Shown: positions 13,490 through 22,936 of the stretch, in pieces | Numbering within the stretch: the stretch's first letter is position 1 | Layout: the number at the start of each line of letters is the position of its first letter | Origin: Halocaridina rubra | Taxonomy: Eukaryota; Arthropoda; Malacostraca; Decapoda; Atyidae | DNA: 64,000 nucleotides | Assembly (NCBI GenBank): GCA_037179515.1 | Contig: JAXCGZ010000112.1 | Span: 16,001 to 80,000, forward strand | Direction: 5' to 3' | Translations under genes and position numbers: made by a program | Notes under the pieces: generated by a model | Told to the model about the DNA's origin: nothing | Seen by the model: the letters and a program-made list of their open reading frames with translations, nothing else | Databases searched by the model: none

Positions 13490-14541
13490 GCTGCCTCACG
13501 ATGCTCCTCCAAAATAGAGGGCCAAACCGTTCCATCAAAGCAAGTTCTGGTCCACATCTGTGGTCCACCCCCTTCGCAAGTAAACCTCGGCATCTGGGGC
13601 AAGTTCTACATAAGAGACTACACCCCAGAACCCCTAAGATGTTTCCGGTGCCAAAGATTTGGGCACCACAGGAATACTTGCCATTTCCCAGAGAGATGTG
13701 GAATCTGCAGTGGGAAACACTCCACCGACCGCTGCCTTAACAAATTCAAGGCAAAAGAAGCAACAGTTGCCAAGTGCCCGAACTGCAAAGGGAACCATCA
13801 CGCATGGAACAACCGCTGCCCAGAAAGGCTGAAGAGGATTCCTCAAAGAACCCCTCCTTCTGCCCCTGTCACCAATCACACCACCCTCAACTTCACCCCA
13901 GCTCCTCCCCCACCTCCAATCCTTGGCAAATGCCCCCTCCTGCCCCACTCACACCTAACCTCCCCAACCAAAACCCACCACACTACACCAACCCAGCTCC
14001 TAACACACAGATCACACCTCCTACAGCTTCCACCCCTACACCAACTCCATCCACCCCATCACACAACACTCACACTCCTACCATCCCCCCAAACAACACT
14101 CACACTCCTATCAACCCCACACACAACACTCACACCAACACCTCCACCCCACGCAACACTCAAACTCACAATGCAGTCACACGTAACACCCAGAACACTC
14201 AGACCACACACACACCCACTCACCACACTAGGTCCCGGGACCCTAGACTAAAATCCCATACCCCCATACCTAAACAGCCTATCCAGACACCTTCCTCTGC
14301 CTCCTCTTCCAAACAGCAAACCCTCTTCACAGTAAACGAGCTCACCAACCTTCTTATTCAATCCGTACAGGCAGCCGTCCGACTCCTCGATACCAGAGCC
14401 ACCACCCAAGATGCCTACAATCAAGTCGTCGAAGTAGCACACTCCATTGACGCCAACGCCCTCGTCTCCAGAACCCACCAGCAGCCTCAACAACCCAACA
14501 CTCCTACCACTTCCACCTCCTCAAATCATCAAAATGTCTAA
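13490..14541 (+). pseudogene. Family A ORF1 (triple CCHC, Pro/Thr-rich), truncated and frameshifted
   Basis: Frame with the Cys codon at 13640: a gag-like zinc-knuckle block CFRCQRFGHHRNTC, then CGICSGKHSTDRC, then CPNCKGNHHAWNNRC (13640-13820), typical of ORF1 of I/Jockey-type LINEs. Downstream, a different frame is open to TAA at 14539 and encodes a His/Thr/Pro/Asn-rich tract (NTHTPT repeats, about 13960-14230) and a more ordinary C-terminus (FTVNELTNLLIQSVQAAVRL). One frameshift must lie between about 13830 and 13950, probably in the C runs there. The 5' end is missing because the element is truncated. The stop overlaps the ORF2 start by 8 bases. Confidence 0.8.
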
Positions 14542-14629
14542 TCTCGGGATCCTACACTGGAACGCCCAGGGTCTCAGACACAAGGTACAACATCTTGAAG
14601 GCATAGCCAAGACTGACAACATTGATGTC
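14534..14629 (+). pseudogene. Family A ORF2, first 32 codons (cut by LTR element)
   Basis: ATG at 14534 (inside ATGTCTAA, overlapping the ORF1 stop) opens an endonuclease N-terminus with the usual ILHWNAQGLRHK phrase. It is cut after 32 codons by the LTR retrotransposon. The frame resumes exactly at 29851, after the duplicated atgtc. The ORF2 start is therefore known although the gene is split by 15 kb. Confidence 0.88.
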
Positions 14630-14846
14630 TGTGACAGAGTGTTTCGCTCAATGTCAACAGAGGCTGTTAGATGCCTTATCAATTAAAATAATTCCCTTTA
14701 ATATAACTGTTATTTTCTAACTAAAAAAATTAATTCCCACTTCTTGACTTTCGCAGATTATGATTATTTGCAATTTGTATTTTAGCTTATAGCTAATTCT
14801 ATATAGTTTAGTTACTCTTCTTGTACGTGTAGAAGTATAGCCCCAA

Positions 14847-14853
14847 TATAAAG
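14847..14853 (+). promoter_or_regulatory. TATA-like box in LTR
   Basis: TATAAAG preceded by a CCCCAA stretch, conserved in the 3' LTR near 23154. This is a plausible U3 promoter element, but AT-rich LTRs give many such matches, so it is only a candidate. Confidence 0.3.
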
Positions 14854-16073
14854 GCTGCTCCTATTTTTCTGCCTGCAACGGGCCAAGAAAATTATAAAGA
14901 AACACAGAACCAGTAACCTAACTTTTCATTAGTATTCTCGTTTTATTTTATTTGCTTCCACTTGTTGCACCTAAAAATACTGTCTCTCCCTTGCATCTCT
15001 GCTATAATTGCCTGCCAGGGACCACCACTAAAATAATCCTTAAAATGAAATCAGAGCCAATTACTGCTCTAGGAATGTCTCCTACAGATGACGTCACGAA
15101 GCCCCACGAGGAGACGCTCTCTTTTGCGCCAAGACTGCCCAGAGGCAACATCTCGCCTGGGTGGTCTAAGTTTATTTAAAATCATTTTACGTGGCATCTT
15201 CACAGGAATTCATCTAGCACAACAAGGAATTCATCTAGCACAACAAGGTGAGGGATAGTGTATGGTAAAGCTCGTGGGTCAAGCAAATTGGTTTATTTTC
15301 GAGAATTAGTTACATTCGTTACTGGATAAATCTTATGGATTTCTATTCTCAGATTCCATTCCCAGTCACACGAAATTTTGTAGATTACCACACTGGAATC
15401 TCACATGCCAAAGTTAATTCCTTAACCTGTAAATTACAGCTGGTATATATTGCTGAGAAGTTTCTTTTCACTGAATGTGATAAACGAAAATCTCATCCTC
15501 TGAAGACTAAGTTATGAGCCCGTAAAAATCTATCTCTCTTCCTAATAAATTCTAATTTCATTTCACCCCTTTCTATCATCGTAAATAAAGTGTTTTTTTT
15601 TACTTCAAAAACTCGTCAGTAAAGCTATTTGCCAAAAAGCCAAATTGCAAATATTCAAAAGGTAATTTTTCCCAGTTGGCTATGCAAATATTTCTTGTTA
15701 ACCACATTTTAATGAATGCATACCGTATTTATCTTGCTAATTCTTCATATGTTGGGGATAAAGTGTTTTGAGTTATAAGTTGCAAATACCTCAAAAGGTG
15801 GTTTTGCACCCCTTTTTTTTATTGCAAAGTTCTTGATAACTAAAAGTGAATGAATACTGTATTTATCTCGTAGATTCTTCCTTTACCCTAAATAGAGTGT
15901 TTTACCATATTAATTTCATATCCGGAATAAGCATTGCAACTTTTGTGGTTGCCCACAATTTAAGGAATACATACAGTACTGTATTTGTCTTGCTTATTCT
16001 TCATTTATTGTGAATATATTATTTTCTTTAAAACCAGTAAAGAATTAATGTTTTGTATGCTATTATGGTAGCA

Positions 16074-16197
16074 TAAATATTTCTGGTTAGCTGTGAATAA
16101 CCTATATATATTCATAAATATTTCTGGTTAGCTGTGAATAACCTATATATATTCATAAATATTTCTGGTTAGCTGTGAATAACCTATATATATTCAT
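16074..16197 (+). repeat. 41-bp minisatellite in LTR (3 units)
   Basis: Three tandem copies of a 41-bp unit containing ggttagctgtgaataacc. The 3' LTR has two units (about 24379-24461). The LTR copies therefore differ by one repeat step. Confidence 0.9.
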
Positions 16198-16663
16198 CCA
16201 GTAGAATGACATTGGAAACTCATTATATGTGTGCTCATGCTTTCAGTTTCCCATTATAAACTGTGTCATTTCTGTTTCTGAAATTGCAGTGTCCTGTATT
16301 CTACTCTGCCTGTGTGACAGAGGTAATCATCGAGTTGAGGCCAAAGTCTTGGCATACGTCCGTGGTGCCGGGAAACGAACTCATACTCACCTCCTCCGGG
16401 ATTCGAGGCAGCATTTCATAAAGTTTAATTTGAGAAATTTAATTCAATTCTTTTAATGTCATTGCATTTCCAAAATTAAAAGAAAGTTGAATTCTGAGTT
16501 TCATTTAACCGACTGATGGTATTGAAGATAGGGTGTGCAAGTACAAATATCTGTCCTGTCTGTTTGTGAGCTCTTAACCGAGCTCGGTACTTTGAGTCCC
16601 CTTAGTAAAACAGAATCTTAACACTCTAGCATCATCATTTAAAATTAAAACCCCCACATTAAT

Positions 16664-16681
16664 TGGCGCCCGAACAGGGAC
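16664..16681 (+). promoter_or_regulatory. Primer-binding site (tRNA-Lys type)
   Basis: TGGCGCCCGAACAGGGAC lies 5 bases after the LTR end. It is complementary to the 3' end of a tRNA-Lys of the kind used by lentiviruses and many Gypsy elements. It marks the minus-strand priming site and fixes the 5' LTR boundary. Confidence 0.93.
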
Positions 16682-18119
16682 CCGAACAGACAGACTGATT
16701 TTATAAATTTATTTTTATTTTGCTTTTTAAGATTGCACATGAAACCCGATTACCATTGGCTCGATTATTGAAATGAATGAATTATAAGCTGCACACGAAA
16801 ATTTTCGCGCTCGAAACGTTGCGGATAAGAAATTTTTCTTTATTTTTCAATATTGATTATGGTAACTAATATTTTCTTGTTTCCCATGTGGTAAACAATA
16901 TTTCAGGAAATCTACATGAGATTATGTGGTAACAGACTTTAGAAATTTTGCATGACGAGAAGACGTGTTATATAAAATTTCATTTATTTGCGTGATAAGA
17001 TTGAGTTTTAAAGCATTCGTGTTTTATATATCCGTTAAAGGGTGATACTTGTTAGGAATTGTTTATATTTCCTTAGGATTTAGGAATTGGGAGAAAGCAT
17101 ATTAAGTATTTTTGCTTATAATTGTGTTTTATATTCAAGCATTGACTGCTTATAGATTGGAAGAAAAACTTTGGTGTCATTTATCGAGCCTAGGCTAAGC
17201 CTTTCATGTGTCTGAGTTGTCACATGAAAATAAATTTTCTCATTACTAGTAGAAATGTGTAATCTGGCTGCCTAGTAAGCTGTTAGCTTATCGTTGGTGT
17301 ATTTTGCATAGGAACTGTGCCCTTTTGGTAACACTTCAGAATTTTACATACGACATTTTATTTGCGGGTACTGCCATATACGCGCTCATACGCAGGCACG
17401 ACCGCGATACTGTACTTGTTCGTATTACTTACGACATTTTATTTGTGGGTACTGCCATATATGCGCTCATACGCAGGCACGACCACTATACTGTACTTGA
17501 TTGTACTCTCAGGCACTGGGTGCTAGTCGGTAAAATTCGTTGTTACTCATTCCTTTCATTTGCACCATAACTGCAGGTACTGCCACGTATTGCTGTTAAG
17601 CAGGCACGACTGCCATTCTGTATTACCAGTGTTTCATACACTGTTTTGCAACATATTGTTGCTGTTGCACTTGATTGTGTTGCTCATTCCTTTCATTTGC
17701 ACAATAACCGCAGGTACTGCCCCATATTGCTGTTAAGCAGGCACGACTGCCATTCTGTATTACCAGTGTTTCATACACTGTTTTGCAACATATTGTTGCT
17801 GTTGCACTTGATTGTGTTGCTCATTCCTTTCATTTGCAAAATAACCGCAGGTACTGCCCCATATTGCTGTTAAGCAGGCACGACTGCCATTCTGAATTAC
17901 CAGTGTTTCATACACTGTTTTGCAACATATTGTTGCTGCTGCACTTGATTGAATTTTGAGTCACTTTTATGGTGAGATTTTGAGATCACTTTTACGTTTA
18001 AGTTTGAACTGTGGTGTTGTGTGGTTCTATCATTTTTTTTTCTACTACTGTACTGTAGAGATTTGTTTTTTCTGTGTGGTTGTTTTGGCACTTCGTTATT
18101 GACTGTTCAGGAAACAAAC
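16682..18119 (+). other. Leader of the LTR element (no gag ORF)
   Basis: About 1.4 kb between the primer-binding site and the pol ORF has no long open frame. It is AT-rich to about 17300 and then made of tandem repeats. A pyrimidine-rich tract (18030-18060) and ttcag just before the ORF at 18107-18111 resemble a 3' splice site, which would allow a spliced leader; this is only a suggestion. Confidence 0.6.
17348..17950 (+). repeat. Leader tandem repeats (81-bp and 137-bp periods)
   Basis: Two units with an 81-bp period start at about 17351 and 17432. Nearly three units with a 137-bp period follow, with gcaggtac at 17573, 17710 and 17847. Both types share a core, ggtactgcc followed about 20 bp later by gcaggcacgac, so the array holds five versions of one motif. 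Confidence 0.88.
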
Positions 18120-21100
18120 ATGGAAACCATCAAAACATTCGATGAGGAGCGTTACCTAGACATACTGATGGCTAGGGGTGAGAGATATGGGTTTTCCCCA
18201 AGACAGGAGCTCTTCGAATGGGCTTATGAGAGGATGGTTGAACGCCGAGATAAGCTGGAGGCACAAGCACGTGAGGAGGCACGAGCAAAACGTGAGGAGG
18301 CACAAGCACAACGTGAGGAGGCACAAGCACAACGTGAGGAGGAACAAGCACAACGTGAGGAGGCACAAGCACAACATGAACATGAGCTTGCGCTTGCTCG
18401 GCTTCGAGCGGAAATCCCAGACAGTAGTCCTTTATCCGGAAATAGAGATTACAGGAACGGGAAGCACAAGAGCCCCTCGCAGAACTTCAATCGTCCAGCT
18501 CCTCCTCCTCACACTCCTAAGCCTTATTACGGCCATGCACCCACACTCAAGAAGGATGACCCGGTAAGACCTAAGCCTCAGCAGTTAAGAGGCAAAGGCC
18601 ATTACTCTGCTCCTCCTTCCCAGGGTTTTCAGCAAAACTCTAAGAGCCACCACGCTCCCTCACACAGCGGCGGCCCACATAGCCGTCTGGCCACTCACTC
18701 AGCCCATGTTGTGGAAACAGGGCCAGAAAGGGCCAATGAGGATAACGCCAAGGAACCACCACACAAACTTGCCAATGTGGAATTCATCGAACATGATGAT
18801 CTGGAAATGATCCCAAAATGCCTAGAAACCATAAATGGTGTGGAAGCTGAGATAGCCCTTGACACAGGGGCCAATGGCATACTTGTTGACGAGAGAATTG
18901 TCAGGGATGAAGATTTTACCAGCAAAGTCGTTCATGTGCGGGTTGCTGAAGGAACACCCCAAATACGACGCTGCTGTGTCATTAACCTGGATTGCAAATA
19001 CTACAAGGGAAAAGCCCCAGCTGTGGCAATGATTGAGCTTATGTACCCTGTCTTGATGGGTCGTGCACTGAACCTAGTTCCTACTTTCCAGGCCGACTTA
19101 TACCATGAGGACATTTCTCGTTATAACTTCCCTCGGGGGAAGTCACATGAAGCCATTTCAGCAGCAACTCCTGGCCTCGATGCCAAGAATATGGACGATT
19201 CTCCGACTGACTCCGTTGAGTCTGCCGCAGTTAGTAAACGTAATGTGGAACACGGAGAGTTTCCCCCTCCTTTACCAGATGATGCACCTCTAGAGCCATT
19301 GAAGTCCCGTCCAGACTTTGCCAAATTGCAGCAAGACTGCCCCAGCCTCAAACGCTGGATGCAGCAGGCCACCGAGGGAAGGACCTTCACAGTGAGAGGA
19401 GGAGGCCAGATCACTTATGCCCTTGAAGATGGAGTACTTCGTAGGCATGTGACTAAAGGTGGCCACACCTTTAAACAGTTGGTGGTGCCCGCTTCGTTGC
19501 GCTGCCAGGCTATGTATGTGGCACACCATTTACCTCTGAGTGGACACAGAGGCAAAGCAAAAACTCGGCATGTCCTTCAGAAGGCTTTTGCATGGCCAAA
19601 CATGTACGCCGAGGTAGACAGATATGTAGGTTCTTGCCCTGTCTGTCAATCCACCTCAACGGCACCAGTACCGAAAGTTCCCATGGGGATAACTAAGCTC
19701 TCAATGGAGCCAATTTCCAATGTCGCTATTGACATACTAGGTCCTATTAATCCAACTTTGTCCACGGGGAAACAATTCCTCCTGGTATATGCTGACCTGG
19801 CAACAAGGTACCCAGATGCAGTGCCACTGTCTTCTATCACAACTGAAGCAGTCGCTCAAGCCCTCTTTGAAATGTGCTCCAGGGTTGGCTTTCCTGAGCA
19901 GGTCACTTCTGACAATGGAAGTCAGTTTACAAGTAGGCACTTTGAGGCTTTCTGTAACCTTTTAGAAATCAAGCACATTCGTACGAGTGTCTATCATGCC
20001 CAATCAAATGGAGCATGCGAACGCTATAACGGGACATTGAAGCGATGTTTGCGCAAGCTAGTGATAGATATGCCTAGGCAGTGGGACAAGTACGTCCCTG
20101 CTGCACTTTTCTCCTTCAGAGACACGCCCCACGACACTACTGGATACTCGCCTTTCGAGATGATTTATGGTCATAAGGTCAGAGGCCCAGTAGAATTCTT
20201 GGCAGAATGTTGGGATTCACCTACCATCGAAGATGACGATAGGGACGCTCATGAGTATATTTTGAAGTTTTCGTCTCACCTCAAAAAGGCTTGGAAAACT
20301 GAACAATTAGCCATTAAGGGTCACCAACAGACTGCCAAGCTCCTCTTTGACAAGCGTGCGCGGCGTCGTGCCCTGACACCCGGAGATCGAGCTCTGTTAC
20401 TTCTTCCAACAGATACCCGCAAGCTAATGCTACGCTGGAAAGGACCGTACACTGTGGTACACCGGGTGACCCCTGACAATTATGTGCTAAATGTTGATGG
20501 CAATAACCGGAAATACCACATTAACCAGCTGAAGCTTTATTGTGAGGACCCGGAGGCCCACAGGGATCCTGCGCTGGCGCTCCCAGCAACCCCTATAGAT
20601 GCCTCCAGCATCAACAGAACCTCCGAGGCTGCAGCAACACAGGTGCTCCATTATAGCCACCCCTTACTTCCCATATTGGAATACTCCACCCTTGCAGTGG
20701 AGACAGACTTACGGGAGTGGAGTTTTTCTGAAGAAGCCCCTCTGGCTGCAGCCACCGCTCTTGCAATTGAAGACACAAGCTTAGCTTTTGATGATGGTAA
20801 GGATCCTGCCATTCCCACACACCGAAAAGAAAGTGTGAGTAATTGTATTATTAACTCCAGACTGCAACCGAGTCAACGGGAACAGCTGAACAAGCTATTT
20901 GAGGACTATGAGAACGTCTTCAACGACCTCCCAGGCATTACCACTACCCTTGAGCATCATGTCAGACTGACTGACCCAGAGCCATTTCGGCATTCCTATG
21001 GTCTTCCCCACCAGCTGTCCTTACGGCTGAAGGAAGATCTTGACACTTGGGTCCGCCTCGGAATAGTTGAAAAGAGCATTTCGCCTTGGTGTTCGCCGTT

Positions 21101-22298
21101 ACTGGCAGTGCGTAAGCGAGATGGCAGTCACAGGTTCTGCCTTGACTGTCGTAAGCTTAACTCCCGTACCATCTTTGATGGAGAGCCCATTGCTGACGCC
21201 GAGCATATTTTCTCGTTGCTTTCTCAAGCCCGTTACCTGTCCAAGTTGGATCTGGCCAGTGGATTTTGGCAAGTCCCGTTGAGCGAGACTACCAAGCCTC
21301 TTACAGCTTTTTCCACAAGATATGGTCTATATCAGTTCAGGGTCATGCCTTTTGGTATGGTAAATGCCCCTGGCTGCTTCAGCAGACTCATGAGGATAGT
21401 ACTACAGGATCTCGACAATGTTTCATGCTTTATAGACGACATCCTGGTGCATTCTCAGGATTGGTCATCGCACCTCGAGACTCTCCGCAGAGTTCTCACT
21501 CGTCTGAACCAGCATGGACTTCACTTAAAGCCTTCCAAATGTGAGATTGGTTTCACACAATTGCAGTATCTCGGCCACGTGGTTGGAGAAGGAGTTATGT
21601 CCCCTATACATGACAGGGTACAAGCTATCAAGGATATGGAGAAACCTGCTACTGTCACTCAACTGAGATCATTCCTAGGTAGTGTCGGCTACTACCAACG
21701 GTTCATTCCACACTTTAATAGTATCGCTGCCCCTTTGCAGCAACTGACCTCCTCGAAGCAAAGTAAATCCTCCCCTGTCAAATGGACAGATGAAGCGGAG
21801 AGAGCATTTTTCAAGCTCCGAGAAGCATTGGCAGGTGAGCCAGTATTACAACTGGTAAACCCTGATTTTCCATTTATCTTGCAGACCGACGCCTCAGACG
21901 AAGGCCTGGGTGCCGTGCTCTTGCAAGCCCGATCAGACAACTCAGCAGAAGTAGCTCCAGTGCGATATGCAAGCCGCAGGCTTCGCCCTGCAGAGCGAAA
22001 TTACTCCACTGTGGAGAAGGAAGCTCTAGCTGCATATTGGGCCATAAAGAAATTTGAAGTCCATCTGTATGGCCAACATTTTACACTGAGAACCGACCAC
22101 CGACCTCTCCTATATTTACAGACTGCAGACAAGCTAAATCCTCGTCTGAAAAGGTGGGCACTTTACCTGAATCTTTTTAAATTCACTGCCCAACATGTTC
22201 ATGGCAAGGACAATGACCTTGCTGATCTACTAAGTCGACGGTCGTTACCCTCAAATGAGGAAGCTGGTGCTGTTAGCCTAAATTTGGCTAGTCAGTAA
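18120..22298 (+). CDS. pol: Pol-like polyprotein: coiled coil, protease, integrase, RT, RNase H
   Basis: Intact frame of 1392 codons from ATG 18120; the frame is open 33 codons further upstream, but that part is hydrophobic and lies in the leader. Residues 40-95: Arg/Glu/Ala/Gln heptad-like repeats (coiled coil). 100-200: basic Pro/His/Ser-rich linker. Protease DTG at 248-250. Integrase zinc site H469/H470, H476, C506, C509; catalytic D538, D598, E634 (D-x59-D-x35-E); GPY/F-like WKGPYTV near 770-778. RT: LDLASGFWQVPL near 1043 and FIDD 1104-1107. RNase H: D1257, then YSTVEKEAL and TDHRPLLYL. All catalytic residues are present. There is no capsid, no CCHC knuckle, no chromodomain and no env. 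Integrase before RT is the Gmr1 arrangement. Likely competent or very recently so. Confidence 0.92.
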   Translation: METIKTFDEERYLDILMARGERYGFSPRQELFEWAYERMVERRDKLEAQAREEARAKREEAQAQREEAQAQREEEQAQREEAQAQHEHELALARLRAEIPDSSPLSGNRDYRNGKHKSPSQNFNRPAPPPHTPKPYYGHAPTLKKDDPVRPKPQQLRGKGHYSAPPSQGFQQNSKSHHAPSHSGGPHSRLATHSAHVVETGPERANEDNAKEPPHKLANVEFIEHDDLEMIPKCLETINGVEAEIALDTGANGILVDERIVRDEDFTSKVVHVRVAEGTPQIRRCCVINLDCKYYKGKAPAVAMIELMYPVLMGRALNLVPTFQADLYHEDISRYNFPRGKSHEAISAATPGLDAKNMDDSPTDSVESAAVSKRNVEHGEFPPPLPDDAPLEPLKSRPDFAKLQQDCPSLKRWMQQATEGRTFTVRGGGQITYALEDGVLRRHVTKGGHTFKQLVVPASLRCQAMYVAHHLPLSGHRGKAKTRHVLQKAFAWPNMYAEVDRYVGSCPVCQSTSTAPVPKVPMGITKLSMEPISNVAIDILGPINPTLSTGKQFLLVYADLATRYPDAVPLSSITTEAVAQALFEMCSRVGFPEQVTSDNGSQFTSRHFEAFCNLLEIKHIRTSVYHAQSNGACERYNGTLKRCLRKLVIDMPRQWDKYVPAALFSFRDTPHDTTGYSPFEMIYGHKVRGPVEFLAECWDSPTIEDDDRDAHEYILKFSSHLKKAWKTEQLAIKGHQQTAKLLFDKRARRRALTPGDRALLLLPTDTRKLMLRWKGPYTVVHRVTPDNYVLNVDGNNRKYHINQLKLYCEDPEAHRDPALALPATPIDASSINRTSEAAATQVLHYSHPLLPILEYSTLAVETDLREWSFSEEAPLAAATALAIEDTSLAFDDGKDPAIPTHRKESVSNCIINSRLQPSQREQLNKLFEDYENVFNDLPGITTTLEHHVRLTDPEPFRHSYGLPHQLSLRLKEDLDTWVRLGIVEKSISPWCSPLLAVRKRDGSHRFCLDCRKLNSRTIFDGEPIADAEHIFSLLSQARYLSKLDLASGFWQVPLSETTKPLTAFSTRYGLYQFRVMPFGMVNAPGCFSRLMRIVLQDLDNVSCFIDDILVHSQDWSSHLETLRRVLTRLNQHGLHLKPSKCEIGFTQLQYLGHVVGEGVMSPIHDRVQAIKDMEKPATVTQLRSFLGSVGYYQRFIPHFNSIAAPLQQLTSSKQSKSSPVKWTDEAERAFFKLREALAGEPVLQLVNPDFPFILQTDASDEGLGAVLLQARSDNSAEVAPVRYASRRLRPAERNYSTVEKEALAAYWAIKKFEVHLYGQHFTLRTDHRPLLYLQTADKLNPRLKRWALYLNLFKFTAQHVHGKDNDLADLLSRRSLPSNEEAGAVSLNLASQ

Positions 22299-22936
22299 AG
22301 ATTACTTCTCTAATGTGTTGTTTATTTTTATGTTTATCTTTTATGTCTTTAATACTGTACTGTACTTGTTTATTTTAAGCGTACCAACGTTATTCCAAAT
22401 GGAAGACGAAAAAGATGAAGAATAATTTTTTGATCGTAGTTTTATATTTCCCTTTGTGGGACTTTGAAAGCCAGAACTTGGCAGAAACATTTTAGTTTAG
22501 TGTTGAATAGCTGAAACTGTTTTAAATCCAGTCGCCAATGTTAGTGACGACGTGGTTCAAATGTTTAATTTGCGTATACTGTATTTTATTTTGTATATTA
22601 TATTATTGCCTTCTTGCATGTGAAGCATTCATAAACTTAAATATTGATATTTACTGATATCTAATTGTGATTTAATTGTCTTGAAATTTGAATTTGATCA
22701 CATTTCTTTTATGTTTTGCATGTCATTTAATGTTTTGTTTACAAGACTTGTTTACTTTTACTAATAGTATGATATGTTCCAGTGGTGGATCCCATTCTTA
22801 TTATTCATTTGTTCTTTTCCATGAGAAGGATATCTCATCCCTCATAATAACACTGAAGTCACCGTAACTTCCTCTGTTCTTTTTTCGCCTTCTGTAGTAG
22901 AATTTTGCTAAATCAATATTCTCTAGAAAGGGCCTT
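22299..22936 (+). other. 3' untranslated region of LTR element and polypurine tract
   Basis: AT-rich sequence without a credible ORF. The stretch just before the 3' LTR, agaaaggg at about 22926-22933, is a short candidate polypurine tract, followed by cct and then the LTR start TGTGACAG. A weak tract like this leaves the exact plus-strand priming site uncertain. Confidence 0.6.

Larger units (their letters stand above)
14630..16658 (+). repeat. 5' LTR
   Basis: 2029 bp from TGTGACAGAG to CCCCCACA. It matches the 3' LTR (22937-24561 plus 29485-29845) almost base for base. By eye I see four small differences (one-base indels near 15118 and 16052, substitutions near 15869 and 16361) and one extra 41-bp unit. 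It contains a TATA-like box near 14847, AATAAA signals (for example near 15584) and a 41-bp minisatellite at 16074-16197. Confidence 0.95.

Noticed and set aside
13774..13960. N-terminal part of the open frame starting at 13774 taken as real ORF1 start
   Set aside because: The zinc-knuckle frame overlaps it and is clearly the coding one there; only the part after about 13950 looks real in this frame.
14952..15517. Short ORFs in the 5' LTR (75 and 60 codons), repeated at 23259-23823
   Set aside because: They lie in LTR sequence, one differs in frame between the two LTRs because of a 1-bp indel, and they have no domain. Conservation is explained by LTR identity.
22299..22936. Possible env gene after pol in the LTR element
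   Set aside because: Only about 640 bp of AT-rich sequence without a long ORF, signal peptide or membrane segment.
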